This document shows, in pieces, positions 12,627 to 24,565 of a stretch of DNA of 64,000 nt. Within the stretch, counting starts at the first letter, position 1. The number at the start of each line of letters is the position of its first letter. The position numbers were made by a program, and so were the translations under genes. This DNA comes from Omphalotus guepiniiformis. Its lineage: Eukaryota > Basidiomycota > Agaricomycetes > Agaricales > Omphalotaceae. Below the pieces are notes generated by a model, which saw only the letters and a program-made list of their open reading frames with translations, had not been told where the DNA came from and searched no databases. The stretch spans positions 558,001 to 622,000 of the forward strand of contig JAQOOI010000017.1 of NCBI GenBank assembly GCA_028554645.1, read 5' to 3'.

Positions 12627-13453
12627 ATGGTCAACATACTTCTTCTTGGTGGGCATGGAAAAGTGGCTCTGCGAATGACACAGCTTCTCGTTGCCCAAAA
12701 CCACAAGATCACTTCCATCATTCGAGATCCGGACCATCAGCAAGAAATCAACAATCTTGCACCCGCGCAGAAGGCAGCGCTCGTCAATCCAGTCGTCGCA
12801 TCAATCGAAGAGGCGGATGAGGATGGCGCTAAGAAATTGATGACTGGAATGGACTGGGTGATATGGTCTGCAGGTGTGCAGGACTCACTTGAGCTCACCA
12901 AGCTCCTTTTTCAAGGAAACTGACGACGAGTAACTGCACAGGCGCTGGAGGCAAAGGGGGTGCGGAGCGTACCAAAGCTGTCGATGAAGTTGCCGCCAAG
13001 CGATTCATCAGCGCAGCGTTATCCGTCCCATCGGTGAAGAAGTTCCTGATGGTCTCAGCTGGGTGCTCCAGACGAAGCCCCGCCTCGTACTGGACTGACG
13101 AGGACCGCGCGATATACAAGCGTACCTGGGAAACAATCCCAGCATATTGCGAAGCCAAGGTCAACGCAGACGAGTTTCTGTACGATGAGAGCAGAAAGGC
13201 GAAGAAAGATGGTTGGGAGGACATTTGTCTGCGTCCTGGGATGCTTACTGATGGACCTGGAACCGGTTTGGTTGATTTGGGGCGTGCGAAGCAGATTGGG
13301 AGTGTGCGTCGAGATGACGTCGCAGCCGTGGCTGTCGAGCTGTTGAATCGAGATGGTGCTGGAGGGTTGTGGATTGACTTGATAGAGGGAACAGAGCCCA
13401 TTCAGGCCGCCGTTGAACGTGTCATTTCACAGCGCATCACGTCGAAAGAGTAA
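12627..13453 (+). CDS. NAD(P)-binding Rossmann protein (NmrA/SDRa-like reductase)
   Basis: Two exons, 12627-12873 and 12942-13453, join with GT-AG borders and encode 252 residues. An apparent stop at about 12923 lies inside the intron. The N-terminus begins directly with a beta strand and dinucleotide loop, ILLLGGHGKVALRM (GxxGxxA type). Further family landmarks are MDWVIWSAGAGGKG, FLMVSAGCSRR, the Y-x3-K pair in YCEAKVNADEFL, and ICLRPGMLTDGPGTG near the end. This matches atypical short-chain dehydrogenase / NAD-dependent epimerase-like proteins widespread in Agaricomycetes. It is probably cytosolic with an unknown substrate. Head-to-head with ags1 across 1.1 kb, it shows no sign of functional linkage. 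Confidence 0.88.
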
Positions 13454-14021
13454 GCAGGATAAAGGATTGAAATTAGGAATTGTACAAGGAGCCGTATCCC
13501 TTTTTTGTGCTCCCAAAAGATCTGTAAATTGACAATACAGTCCGTCTTGTGAAACAGCCAGCATTCGGGAAATCGTCACAACATGAATTAACAAATTCTC
13601 GGAAGACCAAATCGAAATGTGCTTTCGAAGGGTTGCGATCCTTTCTGTTGGTCTTCGAAGTTCGAGGGAAAAGGGTTGAAAAAAGAAAGAAAGGATTAAG
13701 GAATGGAACACGAATAGGCGTGACGGCTGCTCTCACGTGACTGTGACCATCGCGTTAGCTGTGACTTTGACAATATTCAAGGAAATCGGACTCTTCGTCA
13801 GACCTGACGAGGCCACAAAAATTCGAAAGCTATAGGGAAATACAAGCGGCTTTTACATCTCACAATCAACGAACTACTCGAAATGCTTGAGCTCCTTGCT
13901 GAATCTTATATCAGGCTCGTAAGAGAACAAGCAATTCCTTGAATTCGGTGATGTGCGAAGCCTGAGGGAAAATCATTGCATGTGCGTCTAGAACTCATTC
14001 TTTTTATACAGACCCTGAACT
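13454..14021. other. Intergenic region
   Basis: A 3' flank of the reductase gene and upstream region of the hydrolase gene, which are in tandem. A short open frame on either strand near 13430-13740 shows no domain. I see nothing else in it. Confidence 0.5.
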
Positions 14022-15348
14022 ATGCGAATTATCTGCCGGAACTATGTCTTTCGTCAGCCTAACGGTGGACTATATTGCTCGGCGAATCGGTACACAACAG
14101 ACATACCATGTCGGGACGGCTTCACTTTCATCTTGGCTCATTGCGCTAACGGCCGTAAGTTTTTCATCTTGGATCGTTCAACTTCCTTACTGACTTACGA
14201 GATGCACGATAGACAAAGAACAGTGGGAAGTCGTTGTCCAAGCGTTGTTCGATCTGGCCTCTAATGACATCAACCGCCGAATAAGAGAAATTTGGTGTTT
14301 GGATTCTCAAAACCACGGCGATTCTGCTGTACTTAATGAGGATGCGCTAGCAATGAGTGGGAAGATATGCTGTGAGTCTAATCCTTTGTCTTTTCACCAT
14401 CGACGTTGACTAAACGAGCGCGGTAATGAGAATAGCTATTCAAGATTACAGCGAGCTCTTACGCTATTTTTGCGAATCACATCATGTTTCTGGCCACCGA
14501 AAGATTGCTGTCGGTCATTCTGCTAGTACTTCTGCATGGTATGTACTCCTGTTATTTTCTTTCGTTCTGAAAGCTTTCGATTTACCCGCAACTTGAAGGA
14601 CCTTAGCTTGCACACCATACAGCGACTTGATGGGCATTGATGCTATCATCCAGATTGAGCCCGTAGCTGTGACCGAGTCTGTACTTGAATCTGCGTCTGC
14701 GGCTGGGAAGAAGAATACGCAAGCCATCCAGTCTAAGCAGGGAAAATGGGAGAGTTATGAAGTGCTGGCTGGATGGATGAAAAAGAAATATCCTTGGAAA
14801 ATATGGGATGAGCGCGTCTTTGATATCTATTTGGTATTCTTCTTCTAGTTTCATCAGCATCATTCTCATTCTAAACCAGAGCTAGAAACATGGCTTCAGA
14901 ACCGTGATCGAGAATGGCCGCTCTGTTATTATACCAAAGTGTATGAAGGAGTACAGATATTATGACACCGAACACCATATCGTCGCCGGGCAACAACTTC
15001 ACCAACTCTGCCAGCGTGTCCCAGTCCATTCCGTCTTTGGGGAGCGCCCGGAAATGGTGTGAGTCCCATACCTGTCCCGGTGAATGTGCCCCTCACTTAT
15101 TCATTGTCATATTCAGTTCTCTGGAAGCGCGCTCATCCATCACTGATGTCTCAAAGGGAAGAAAGATGGCCTCGATAACTATAGTACCGAAGGCAGGACA
15201 TTTGGTTCGGAGCTTCAAACCTTTGTGCTAGCTCCTCAGGCTGAACGATCTTCTCGTTTAGGTTGTTCAAGAACAACCAGATGCAGTAGCGCGCGCAATT
15301 TTCGATGCATTCGTATGCACGCCAACCTTTAAGAAAGCAAACCTGTGA
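14022..15348 (+). CDS. Alpha/beta hydrolase-fold protein (Lpx1/ToxD-like family)
   Basis: Seven exons assemble in frame: 14022-14154, 14213-14371, 14436-14538, 14623-14833, 14886-15058, 15117-15204 and 15262-15348, giving 317 residues. Fold landmarks in order are GFTFILAHCANGHKEQW (oxyanion strand), REIWCLDSQNHGDS, nucleophile elbow KIAVGHSAST, EPVAV, WDERVFDIYLKHGFRTV, PVHSVFGERPEMV, and the catalytic His region VPKAGHLVVQEQPDAVA. The elbow reads G-H-S-A-S, not the usual G-x-S-x-G, but the Ser and His are present. The C-terminus ANL resembles, but does not match, a peroxisomal PTS1 signal. The start is the first ATG that keeps the family N-terminus; an earlier exon is possible. Substrate unknown. 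Confidence 0.85.
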
Positions 15349-16181
15349 ATTTAGGTACCAGGTGACGACAGCATTGGATATTGCAGGACAATACAATACC
15401 CGTCCAACGTTGTATCTTGGTTTCCAAGTATAATTCTGCCAGTCACCCAGACTACAAGCGGTGAATTTCGATGAAGTCGGGCTTTTAATGAGTTAATTGT
15501 ATGGCAGACGGAACGCCACTCGCTCTACGGTGCTTTTCTCATTCATTTGAAGGTTCGAGGAAGGGATTGCCTTGGCTGTCGACTCGGATGTGAAGACCAA
15601 ACCTTGAAGATAGTTCAGTTGTTTTTATCTCACATTGCAGACGGGTTTCAAGCTCACTGTCATAGCAGAGCAGAAGCCTGTCGTCTTCAAGCACCATGGA
15701 AGACATACGAATCTAAGAGTGAAGTAAGTTGGAAGCGCCCAGTTAATGCCCAATCTCTCACCATCTGGCACGCAACATAATCCATCGAAATAGCGTCTGA
15801 TAGCCCGCCCCTTTGCTGATTCTCATTTGGAATGGGCTTCTGCTTGTATTTGTCGCACAAAACGAGGTAGAATTCCGGTAAATTTTGATGTTCGCGGTTC
15901 GAGCTTGAGCTTGAACGTCGAAACCTGAATATGTATCGTGTTTCGAAGATTGACCGTAGACGTATTGGTATGTAATTACTAATTGTACACAAGACCTTAC
16001 TTCAACTTAGTCTATTCGCGAATCAAAACATATTTGCGCGACTTCCGGGCAGATGTGCCAAGGCTCGGCCTCCTCGTCAGAAATTGATTACAAGCATGAA
16101 GATCACAAGTACAAAATTCACAGAATACAGAGCAACAACTTTCCTAAATTAACATGATATATAATGTGCATGTACTAAAGA
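15349..16181. other. Intergenic region, convergent 3' ends
   Basis: This lies between the hydrolase stop (+) and the Rho GEF stop (-). A 101-codon minus frame (15687-15992) and a 77-codon plus frame overlap here, but neither shows splice-linked extension or a motif. No gene is called. Confidence 0.5.
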
Positions 16182-19100
16182 TTATGAGCGCCGTGAAGAC
16201 GATCCTGACGGTGGAGAATGAGGTGAAGGTGTAGTCTGAGAGTAACCCCCCACGGACGTCCGCGACTGTCCATACGAGTTACCCGAGGAGCTCCCGAATG
16301 CACTCGTGGAGTTGCTGGCCCCCAGATACACTTCTGGAACGTCTGGGGGTGTCTCCGGAAGGAAGAGCGGTACCGTTGGAAGAAGTTCAAACACTTGTTG
16401 CACGATAGCCCTCGATCTGGGACCGGCATCTGGGGCGTTCATAACAGCGTGCACCTGAGCATCCTGGTTCACGGGCTCGTCCCGAGCATCATAGATAGGC
16501 GTCGACACTACGTTGTTCGAGCTCACACCGCGACCATCCCAAATGCAACGCACTTCGTTCCCAGGTATGATCTGCGCCAGTCTCCCGGTCTCCAGATGGC
16601 GAATCTCAATGAAATGTTGGTCGAACAGCAAGACGTACGGCGAGTGGAGCGCAACTCGTTCTGCAGTTCCTTCCCATTCAATAGTGCCAGACGAACGGCT
16701 AGGATCACCATGTTTGTCAACATAGAGACCGAATTCTAATCACAGGTTCAGTATGAGCTTAGCCAGATGCCACTTCCGACTTACCGTCATAACAGAGCAG
16801 GAACTCGTCTTCAGCCGATCTGAACATACCCAAGGGACGGCAAGATTCACAACGCTTGGCAAGCTGAGCGAATCGCGGGTCATCCCGTTGAGGTATAGTG
16901 ACACTTTTGAAGCTAAGATACGAGCTTAAGCAACATCCAAAATCATTCTACTCCGGAAACTTACTCGTTCAAATCCATAATCTCAAACCCTTTTGTGCAT
17001 AAGATGGCGATCTTCGCCTTCAGGAAGATGAGATCGAAGGATTCCGAGGGTAGGAAGAAGTCCTGCATATGTCATTCAGTGGATCAGTCCCACCTCATGA
17101 AATAAGTCAAATACAGTACCCGATATATCCGGAACCACTCAGATTTCGCAGAACGGAACAACTTGGAGCTGAAACCTGACGGTGCTTTCACCTTCTCGTT
17201 AATTTTCTCCCCTACAGGCTCTAGCACACGGAAAATGCTATCCAGCTGAAAGCGAAGTGTAAATAGATCGATGGCACGAAAAACTTGGTTAACAGACTTA
17301 CTCCTTTCTTCTTCATATAAATCACGAGCGTCCGACCATGTAAGGTACCGACACTGAAGAAATGAACATCCTTGTTTCCATTCAGCTTTTGGGGAACTTG
17401 GGAAGTGTGGACGGCATGAGGCGACGACGGTACAAGGGCTTCGATGTGATAGGCAAACAGAGACTGCAAGAATGCATTCAAGAAGGCAGAACAGGCAGGG
17501 CTATTCGAACACGAACCTTATCAGCCAGTACGAGAAATATTCCGAAATCTTCCAGCATAGCGCATTGTGTCACGAGTTTGAGATGCAAAACACGACGCAT
17601 GGCTAGAAAAAGTGATGCGTGTCAATATTGTGAGAAATGAATTGAAGCTCGAAACACACATTTGGGATCATGCCTGAACCCGATCCAGACGCCTTCGGCG
17701 CATCCAATTGCAACAAGTCCACGTCCATCGGCAGTAGCTATAGTGCAATATTAGGTTGATTATTACAAAAGTGGTGAAATGCAACGAACTGAATGGTACA
17801 GAACAGGTAACCTTCCCTGTGTATGAACTCTCCTGATTCCACGACGGAGGTGAAGTCTGCCCATTCGAGGAAGGCACCAGGAATGTATCCGCGCTCAAAG
17901 TCTCCACCTCAAACACTTTGTTAGACTCCTGCACTACTTTGCGTATCCCGATTGCCTCTTCCAGCTTCTGTTGCCATTCCGTTCGGGCTTGAGCCGTTTC
18001 CGCGTATAGGACGTATTGACCTCCCAGTCGGCCGCTGTGATTGAGCGTATACGGATACAGAGAGCGAGAATCTTGAGCACTATCAGGGGATGCTGTGTTT
18101 GTGACAGAGCCAGTTGCATCATGCCCACGGAGGTTACGCAGTAAACCTGCACCTCGTTGGACTGCAGGGTCATTGAAACTGCCGAGTGTTAGTAGATCGA
18201 GGGGTATAGGCTAGAGTCCCGAGGAGATCAGCTTTGGCAGATTGTAAAATATTACCATGCTTACACGGCGATTGACGTGGTATTTTGTGACACCATCCCT
18301 CTCCTTTGGCTTTGTCAAGACCACTGTCAAAGTGTAAGGGGATGACTAGTCAAAGACAGACGAGGGTACGTACAGTAGTTGTCGAAGAGCAGGACATACA
18401 TCTCACTCCATCCACTCCATTCGAGACCACTTTGCTGTGGTCGAAGAAGCCTCCCGGAATGGATGAAAGAGCGACTCTCATCCAATAAGTCCATATCCTA
18501 CGATAAATAATCAGTCGACGTCACATGGCGATAACAACTTAAAGCATACAATCCATTCTCCAGGTTTGAAAACTAGATTCGAATTATATCTCCAAAGCTC
18601 GACCTTTTGCTTAGCAGACACAACGCCAGGCTCCGTATCCTTTCCAAGAGACTTGATCACCTCAAGGACTTGGGGTATCTCTTTACGATCATCGTGTCCA
18701 GGAGGTGTTTCATCCAAGATGCCCTTCAATAACAACTCGTACCGCAACAGTCGAGGGATTGGCCGATTAATGAAATTCTTCATGTCAAGCCTGTGAGCAT
18801 CTGGATGGCGGACGCAGCTCTACAATAACACCAGCGACAACCTTCAGTTGAGTTTAAGAACTGAGGGAATGTTTTACATACATCCACGAAATTCTTGAAC
18901 GACAAGTTGTTGGCCATCTCGTCATCAATGCGGTATGCTGCTATTGGATAATTGGGAATGTACTCCATATATGCGTCTCGGAAATTGAGCGCAGCGTCGA
19001 ACATGGCAGCAGTGACACTACGGATGGTAGGGTGCTGCTCGAGCTGAATCTGGTGGAACTTTTCAACTAGTCGAAGGTGATGGACATGAAGCTCATCGAA

Positions 19101-22100
19101 ATTATGAAAGACATCTTTAATGAACTGATTCAGCCTATCCGGTGTGATGATGGGCGGGTCAGCTGCCCTGAGGGGCTTGATATACATCTGCAAGCGACTA
19201 TTAACAGAGAAAATCATTGACAGTGTTAAAGGACCCACAATTTCTATATTCTCGAGGTCTTTGACGTATGCCATCTCGCCCTTGATCAGCTCAAATATGA
19301 TTCTGAAAAGCGACAATTTAGGCACACAGCAGTTACAAAGCGATGCGAAACACGCACGACTGCCTCTTAGCCTCCTCCTTCGGCATACTCTTTCTCACCT
19401 CAGTAGCAACTAGATCGTGCCACTCCCACTTTCCAGGTGCACCTACACACATCGCCGCCTGGAAAGTCCTCAACTGAGCAATGTTTTGAAGGTTCCTGAT
19501 CGCTTCAATCGCCTGCACTAAAAAGTCGGCATCGGGATTTCCCTCTGCCGTCCCATTGAAGATTGCTTCCAACAACACCGGGTACTTCTGCAAATGCTCT
19601 GATGGTCGACCGAGGAAGTGCTTGAGGTCCAACCGGGGTGCATCGGACGCTTGACCATGACGAGCACTCTGGTTTCGAGAGGCATGCTGGATGACACGAA
19701 AAGAGCACTATTAATATTCCACCTTCAATATCTGTTCGGAACGCACCTCCAGAAACAATCGGAAATCTGCATTGTTCTCTATCTCGTCCTTCAAACGCTT
19801 CTCCGCGAGAGGATGATTCCCAATATACTCCGGATAGTAAGACCGGAATTCTGCAGCCGCAGTCAAGAACACATCTCCAATTCTTTGTATCACGTATTGC
19901 TGCTCCCGCTGTCGGACATACAACACTTCGAGTAACCGGCGATTACAATCGCGCAAGTCTAGAATATTGCCAAACACAGCATTGATGAACTCCTCTAGCT
20001 TAGATGGCGGTGAAATGATAGGTGGATTTGCGTTCCGCAAAGGATTGAGGAAGACAACCTCCACGTTATTCAAATCACGTATGTATTGATCCTCTTTGCT
20101 GATGATCTTGTGTATAATGCTACAAACAAAAAAAGTCAAAAACGCGGTACCATACAAAAGCTGGAGATCTCACGTTTGACGATTGATTTCGCTCTCTGGT
20201 AACGATTCGAGCACCTCCTTCGGTACAGTCTCTGGCCAACTCTTGTTCGGAGACGAGGGCATGGACACTTCCGGTTCCCCGCTACTAATCAATGCGTGCA
20301 TGATCTTCCCCTATCCAACGGGGTGAGACTTGCCCATCCTTGGAAGCCACAAAGAAACGCACCCTCTTCGGACAATCGTACGCGTAACACGGGTTCTCGT
20401 CTACACACGTCGGCACATAACACCGCGTCAACATCGTCACAACACCCGTAGGCAGCCCTTCCCTATCCGTTTGTACTGGTCCTGACGACCCTAATCGAGA
20501 GCTACGTTAGTTTCCACTTCTACAGACGAAGATAGAGCGAGAGAACGCACCAGAACCAGAACCAGAACCGGATGGTCCACTACCCTCAGGATCATCCAAG
20601 AACATATACACATCCTCAACACCATCTTGCAACACCCGCCCACCCCACTCAACTTCATAGAAGAACAACTGGCTTTGAAGCGAACGAGCAACCTGCAACG
20701 CGGCTCGACGATCGTTGTTACTCATGTGATGGCTGAGGGCCAGTTCACGTTGTATTGAGGATTGTATTGTGCTCTGGAAAACGCGGTGAAAAACAGAAAT
20801 GACACAAGTAGTTCTACTCACCACAATATCTCTTCCTGTAAATGCATTTGGATACGGTATACTTCCCTTCACGTGAGTCCCTCGGGGGACCTTGTCTTTC
20901 AACCGAACTGCCAGGTGACTCAACAAGCTGAAATTGATGAAACTCTCCTCTCCATCTTCATCAGAACCCCATTCCCAAGCCCTGTCTGCTATCTCTGCCG
21001 CAGGTACGCCTGGAGCAGATTCCCATTCTCCATCTTCCCCAATACCGTCGACATCCTCAGGCCTATGGCGGTAACTTGCGATGTCCCTTAACAACTCGCT
21101 CGGACGACGGGCAACATCCACGGGCCTGCTACTGGGACCAGCAACATCGTCATCGTAGTAGCCGTCTCCGTACGCATGGTAGTCGTACTGTGGTTCAGGT
21201 TGTTCCCGAATGTTTACTGCAGGCACTACGGGTACAGGCATTGAATACACAGGTTGCCCCTGCGCATTTACTCCATTCGTGTACGACCCTGTAGAGTCCC
21301 ATCTATTGATAGAAGGAACACTCGTCGCTATATACACCTCACCCACCGGGTCTTGAGGTGAGGACGTAGTACCGCTGACATGGGCTGTGCGATTACTCTT
21401 ATACGGTGACGGTGATCTCTGACCATTTGCAGAAGTAGAAGTAGCAGCGTTCGCCGATGAGTACCCAGAATCATTATTATCTACACAACCTTTTAGCTCC
21501 GAGTTCGCCAGCATACGAATCAACAAGGCTTACCAATAGGCGATAGGTAATCCGCAGCCAAGTCATTCCGACTACGCTTCGAAGGAAGACTACGTTCGGA
21601 TGAGCGCGATTGCTGTTTCGTCCTAGCATACCCTTGAGCGTATGACGTGTTCTCGTCTCTCGACGACTGCGCAGAATGTCCATTGGTGTAGCCGTTGGCT
21701 GAAGGGTGCCGACTTACACTGATCGACTCAGATGCGGAGGACACATGAGAACGGGAGATAGGCCTGGGATCCACAGGCAAACTAGGACCACGACGACCGT
21801 TCGGTACTAGGCCAATTCCAGACGGAGGTTCTGGCAGCTTCCTTGAGCTTGCGTTGTTACTAACGATGCTTCCCGCGGTAGCTTTCCGTAGCAGACTGGA
21901 TCCGCTGGAAGAAGTAGTCGATACGGAAGTATATGAATCAGTGCTGAGATGACTTGGCCGAGGTGCTGGACTCGGCGCGCGAGGTGGGTGGTACGGATCG
22001 GCTTCTGGCATTAGTATAGGCGGTGACCTGGGAGAAGCAGAAGGTGTGCGACCGGAAGATGGTGTAGGAGGAAGTCGACGAAAACTCCCGCTGACACTAG

Positions 22101-22650
22101 TACGTGAGTATGCGTTGGAAGGGGATGTATCATAAGAAAATGTTGACTGAGCATCGGTACCACGGAAACTAGGATCTGTTGGAAGTATAATCAATAAGGT
22201 GAATTTGACGTGAGATAAGCCCACTGTGCCCACGAAGACACGGTCTAAAATAGCAGCCATCACCAGAGCCAATTAATCGACAGGTCCAGAGTGAGTGAGG
22301 AGATAGAGCATTTCTATGCCAGAACTCCAGACTCTGCATGCTCAGGACGGTCAGTTGACCGTATATTTAACGTAAAAGACCTCCAGTATCTCCAGAGAGC
22401 TCGAGAATGTATCGAAGACACAGTGGGCAAGAAGTAAACGAGACGTACTGGATACAGCGCTGCTGGGCGACATTGGAGAGACATGGATGTCTGAATCTGT
22501 TCCATAAACACTATAGATTCCATCGAGGTCTTTTTCGCTATTCGGCGTATCCTCTGCAGCAAACCCAGCCCAAACTTCGTCATAAAGTATTTGCAAATCG
22601 CGATCGACAGGTGAATGAGCCCTTGGGTTGGCAGAGATGATTGCGGACAT
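16182..22650 (-). CDS. rom2: Rho1 guanine nucleotide exchange factor (DEP-DH-DH-PH-CNH)
   Basis: A large multi-exon gene from ATG 22650 (MSAIISANPRAHSPVDRD) to a stop at 16182. After a long Ser/Pro-rich disordered region (21.5-22.2 kb) come: a DEP-like domain (about 20.6-21.0 kb, ALQVARSLQSQLFFYEVEWG); a first DH domain (about 19.35-20.2 kb, EINRQTIIHKIISKEDQYIRDL in part, then LDLKHFLGRPSEHLQKYPVL); a second DH domain (about 18.5-19.33 kb, IIFELIKGEMAYVKDLENIE, then LDMKNFINRPIPRLLRYELL); a PH domain (about 17.9-18.5 kb, MYVLLFDNYLVLTKPKE); and a CNH domain (about 16.5-17.9 kb, ADGRGLVAIGCAEGVWIGF; VRCIWDGRG). Yeast Rom1/Rom2 activate Rho1 at the membrane and so feed the wall-integrity pathway. 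The order matches Rom2 except for the extra DH. Exon borders were not all resolved. Confidence 0.92.
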
Positions 22651-23393
22651 GACAAGGGTAGGATGTTACGGAATAATTAAGCAAGAAAAGTAGTAAATCG
22701 AAGGTATTGTCGAGGTGGGTATGACTCTCAACGTCGCGCAGCACGATGAGGAAGAGGAGGAAGAAGACCCGGGTCATGTACTGTTATTAGGCACCCTGAC
22801 TGCCGATCAACCGGCATCACAGCGGCCTTGCAACGCCTCCGACGATTTCCGTTGCTTTTCTAATTCTATGGTGCTAACACATAATTGACCTAATAATTCT
22901 ATCTCTTGCAGTGCAAAACCGCTATGCAAGCAGATCACTAGCGCAGCCGCCTCTGCATGTGTTGAGTTTTTGCTGGCAGCAATTCTCAGAAGTATCAAAC
23001 GGATGTTGAAATCAGGCATCATGATTGTCGTAAGCCGCTCATAGCATGGGTTTTCGCAGCTCCAGGCCCTGTGGTCAGGAGTTCTTGTGGTGTGATCGAC
23101 GCCAGGTACTTCCTTTATGCATACAAGCGCATCATACAGTTTACATACGTCTGATGCTCTGTAGCATTTCCTGTGATTGATTTCATTTGGATGATTATGC
23201 GCATAAATGAAATACCTGAGTGGAGGTTGACAAGAAACCAACGACTTCATGATACAATCAGAACAGAAGGAGTGAAGATACGAGCACGAGCAGAGTTTGT
23301 ACATACATACATAGAATCCTGAGTTCCCCCCACAACAACTCCCACAATAAATGACTCGGACAAAAAAGGACGACTAAGGGTGCACGCCTACAA
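22651..23393. other. Region upstream of the Rho GEF, with an uncertain open frame
   Basis: This is promoter/5' UTR space of the Rho GEF plus the 3' flank of the NOPCHAP1-like gene, both on the minus strand. It contains the 165-codon minus-strand frame listed separately. Nothing else is supported. Confidence 0.5.
22807..23304 (-). CDS. Uncertain Cys-rich hypothetical protein
   Basis: An uninterrupted 165-codon frame with an ATG at 23304 (MYKLCSCSYLHSFCSDCIMK). Many cysteines are spread along it (for example CENPCYERL, LVICLHSGF). The spacing does not form a zinc-finger or secreted effector pattern that I recognise, and there is no signal peptide. It sits immediately upstream of the Rho GEF on the same strand, so it may instead be a chance frame in a 5' leader. 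Function is not assigned. Confidence 0.2.
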   Translation of the reverse strand: MYKLCSCSYLHSFCSDCIMKSLVSCQPPLRYFIYAHNHPNEINHRKCYRASDVCKLYDALVCIKEVPGVDHTTRTPDHRAWSCENPCYERLTTIMMPDFNIRLILLRIAASKNSTHAEAAALVICLHSGFALQEIELLGQLCVSTIELEKQRKSSEALQGRCDAG

Positions 23394-24565
23394 TCATTGC
23401 CCTTCATCCATCGTCGATGAATTGTCGTCCAATTCCACGATGCTGGGTTTTGGTTGAGGTGGAGCAGGGTTCTTAGCGGATAGGCTTCGTCTAGGAAGGG
23501 GGCTTATCAACCTCCGAGCCTTAGCGGACACTTGAGTGTCAGAATTCGACCGTGGAAGAAGGTGAGATGGCAGGAAAGACGACAAGATTTCTTCAGGGCC
23601 GAGGTCCGAGCCCGACTCTGAATCAGAATCCGAGTCGGTGTCATCGGAGGAAGACGCGGATAAAGATGAGGAGGTAGACGAAGACTCAGAGTTGAACATT
23701 TCTGCGTCCTCGTCTGTCTTGGATCCAGAGTTGGGCTTCATCTCGAATACTCCTAGTCCAAGATTCTGGACGATTAAGCGAGAAACAGCGCCACAGAGAA
23801 TTCAAGGGTCAATTGGGAAAGCTTGAGATAGAACATAGAAGCAACTCACCATCTCTATATAACTGTCGGCGTCATGCGCCACATTCTCGATGTCGACACT
23901 CAGTGGATCAGCTTTAGCACGATGCGCCAGTGCAGCATTAGAAGCTTCTATCTGTGGCAAGAATTGCTCAACGCGGGACAGAACTGTTCAGCAGCATGAT
24001 ACGGCAGCGTGATAGTTTGTAAACATAAATTGATACCGAGTCGCGTTTCGTGTACGACGAAATGGAAGATGGAGCAAAGGCGTGAAATGAAGTATCATTC
24101 CGAACAATGGAAAAAGCAATTCTTTCGTCAATCAACAAAACATGGATGAGTTAGATGCTAGACGCTCACGTTCACTAGGAGGCTCCACGGCCCACGTCTT
24201 CCTCGATCCAAAATCAAAGTTGAGGTGCGGCACAGCAGTATCTGCAGCCATTTTTGACGAGGAAGCCGAGTTTGAGTTCAATTTCTCAAAGACAGATTCT
24301 GTGTTTCAATCAGTAAAAGATAAGTACAACTGCGGAAACAAAGTGGGACGATAAACGCCCAACGCCCTCCAGACAATATATAAAGTGAACAGGAAGGGTA
24401 ACAGCGTAGAAGGATAAGCGACTTACGAAATCTCCTCACCCTCGTATCCTCATCTTCTACTTCAAGCAGCTCGACAGGGCGAGACTGACCTGCTTTCATC
24501 TCCGAGCCTTGAACTCCTAAAGCTTGCCGCCTGCCTTCATTCGATACCTCCTCTGGTTCATCCAT
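23394..24565 (-). CDS. NOPCHAP1-like protein (DUF4598 family)
   Basis: Four exons, 24565-24427, 24298-24170, 23983-23850 and 23765-23394, join in frame to give 257 residues. The conserved core reads RRFQSVFEKLNSNSASS, FDFGSRKTWAVEPPSELLS, then RVEQFLPQIEASNAALA, SVDIENVAHDADSYIEM and NLGLGVFEMKP. This pattern (LLxxVxxFLPQ..N..L, then a nuclear IEN...YIEMNLGLGVFE strand) is that of C12orf45/NOPCHAP1 and fungal DUF4598 proteins. Human NOPCHAP1 links NOP58 to the R2TP chaperone for box C/D snoRNP assembly, and a similar nuclear role is inferred. The C-terminus is an acidic serine run (SSSTSSSLSASSSDDTDSDS) and a basic segment. The family match is from memory; the splice joins are what make the core continuous. 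Confidence 0.75.

Noticed and set aside
12910..12923. Apparent premature stop in the reductase gene
   Set aside because: It falls inside a GT-AG intron (12874-12941) whose removal restores the family sequence.
12895..13401. 168-codon minus-strand frame opposite the reductase
   Set aside because: It is antisense to the clearly coding second exon of the Rossmann protein and has no domain.
15160..15265. Apparent stop codon cutting the hydrolase before GHL...VVQEQ
   Set aside because: A 57-bp intron (15205-15261) removes it and joins AGHL to VVQEQP in phase.
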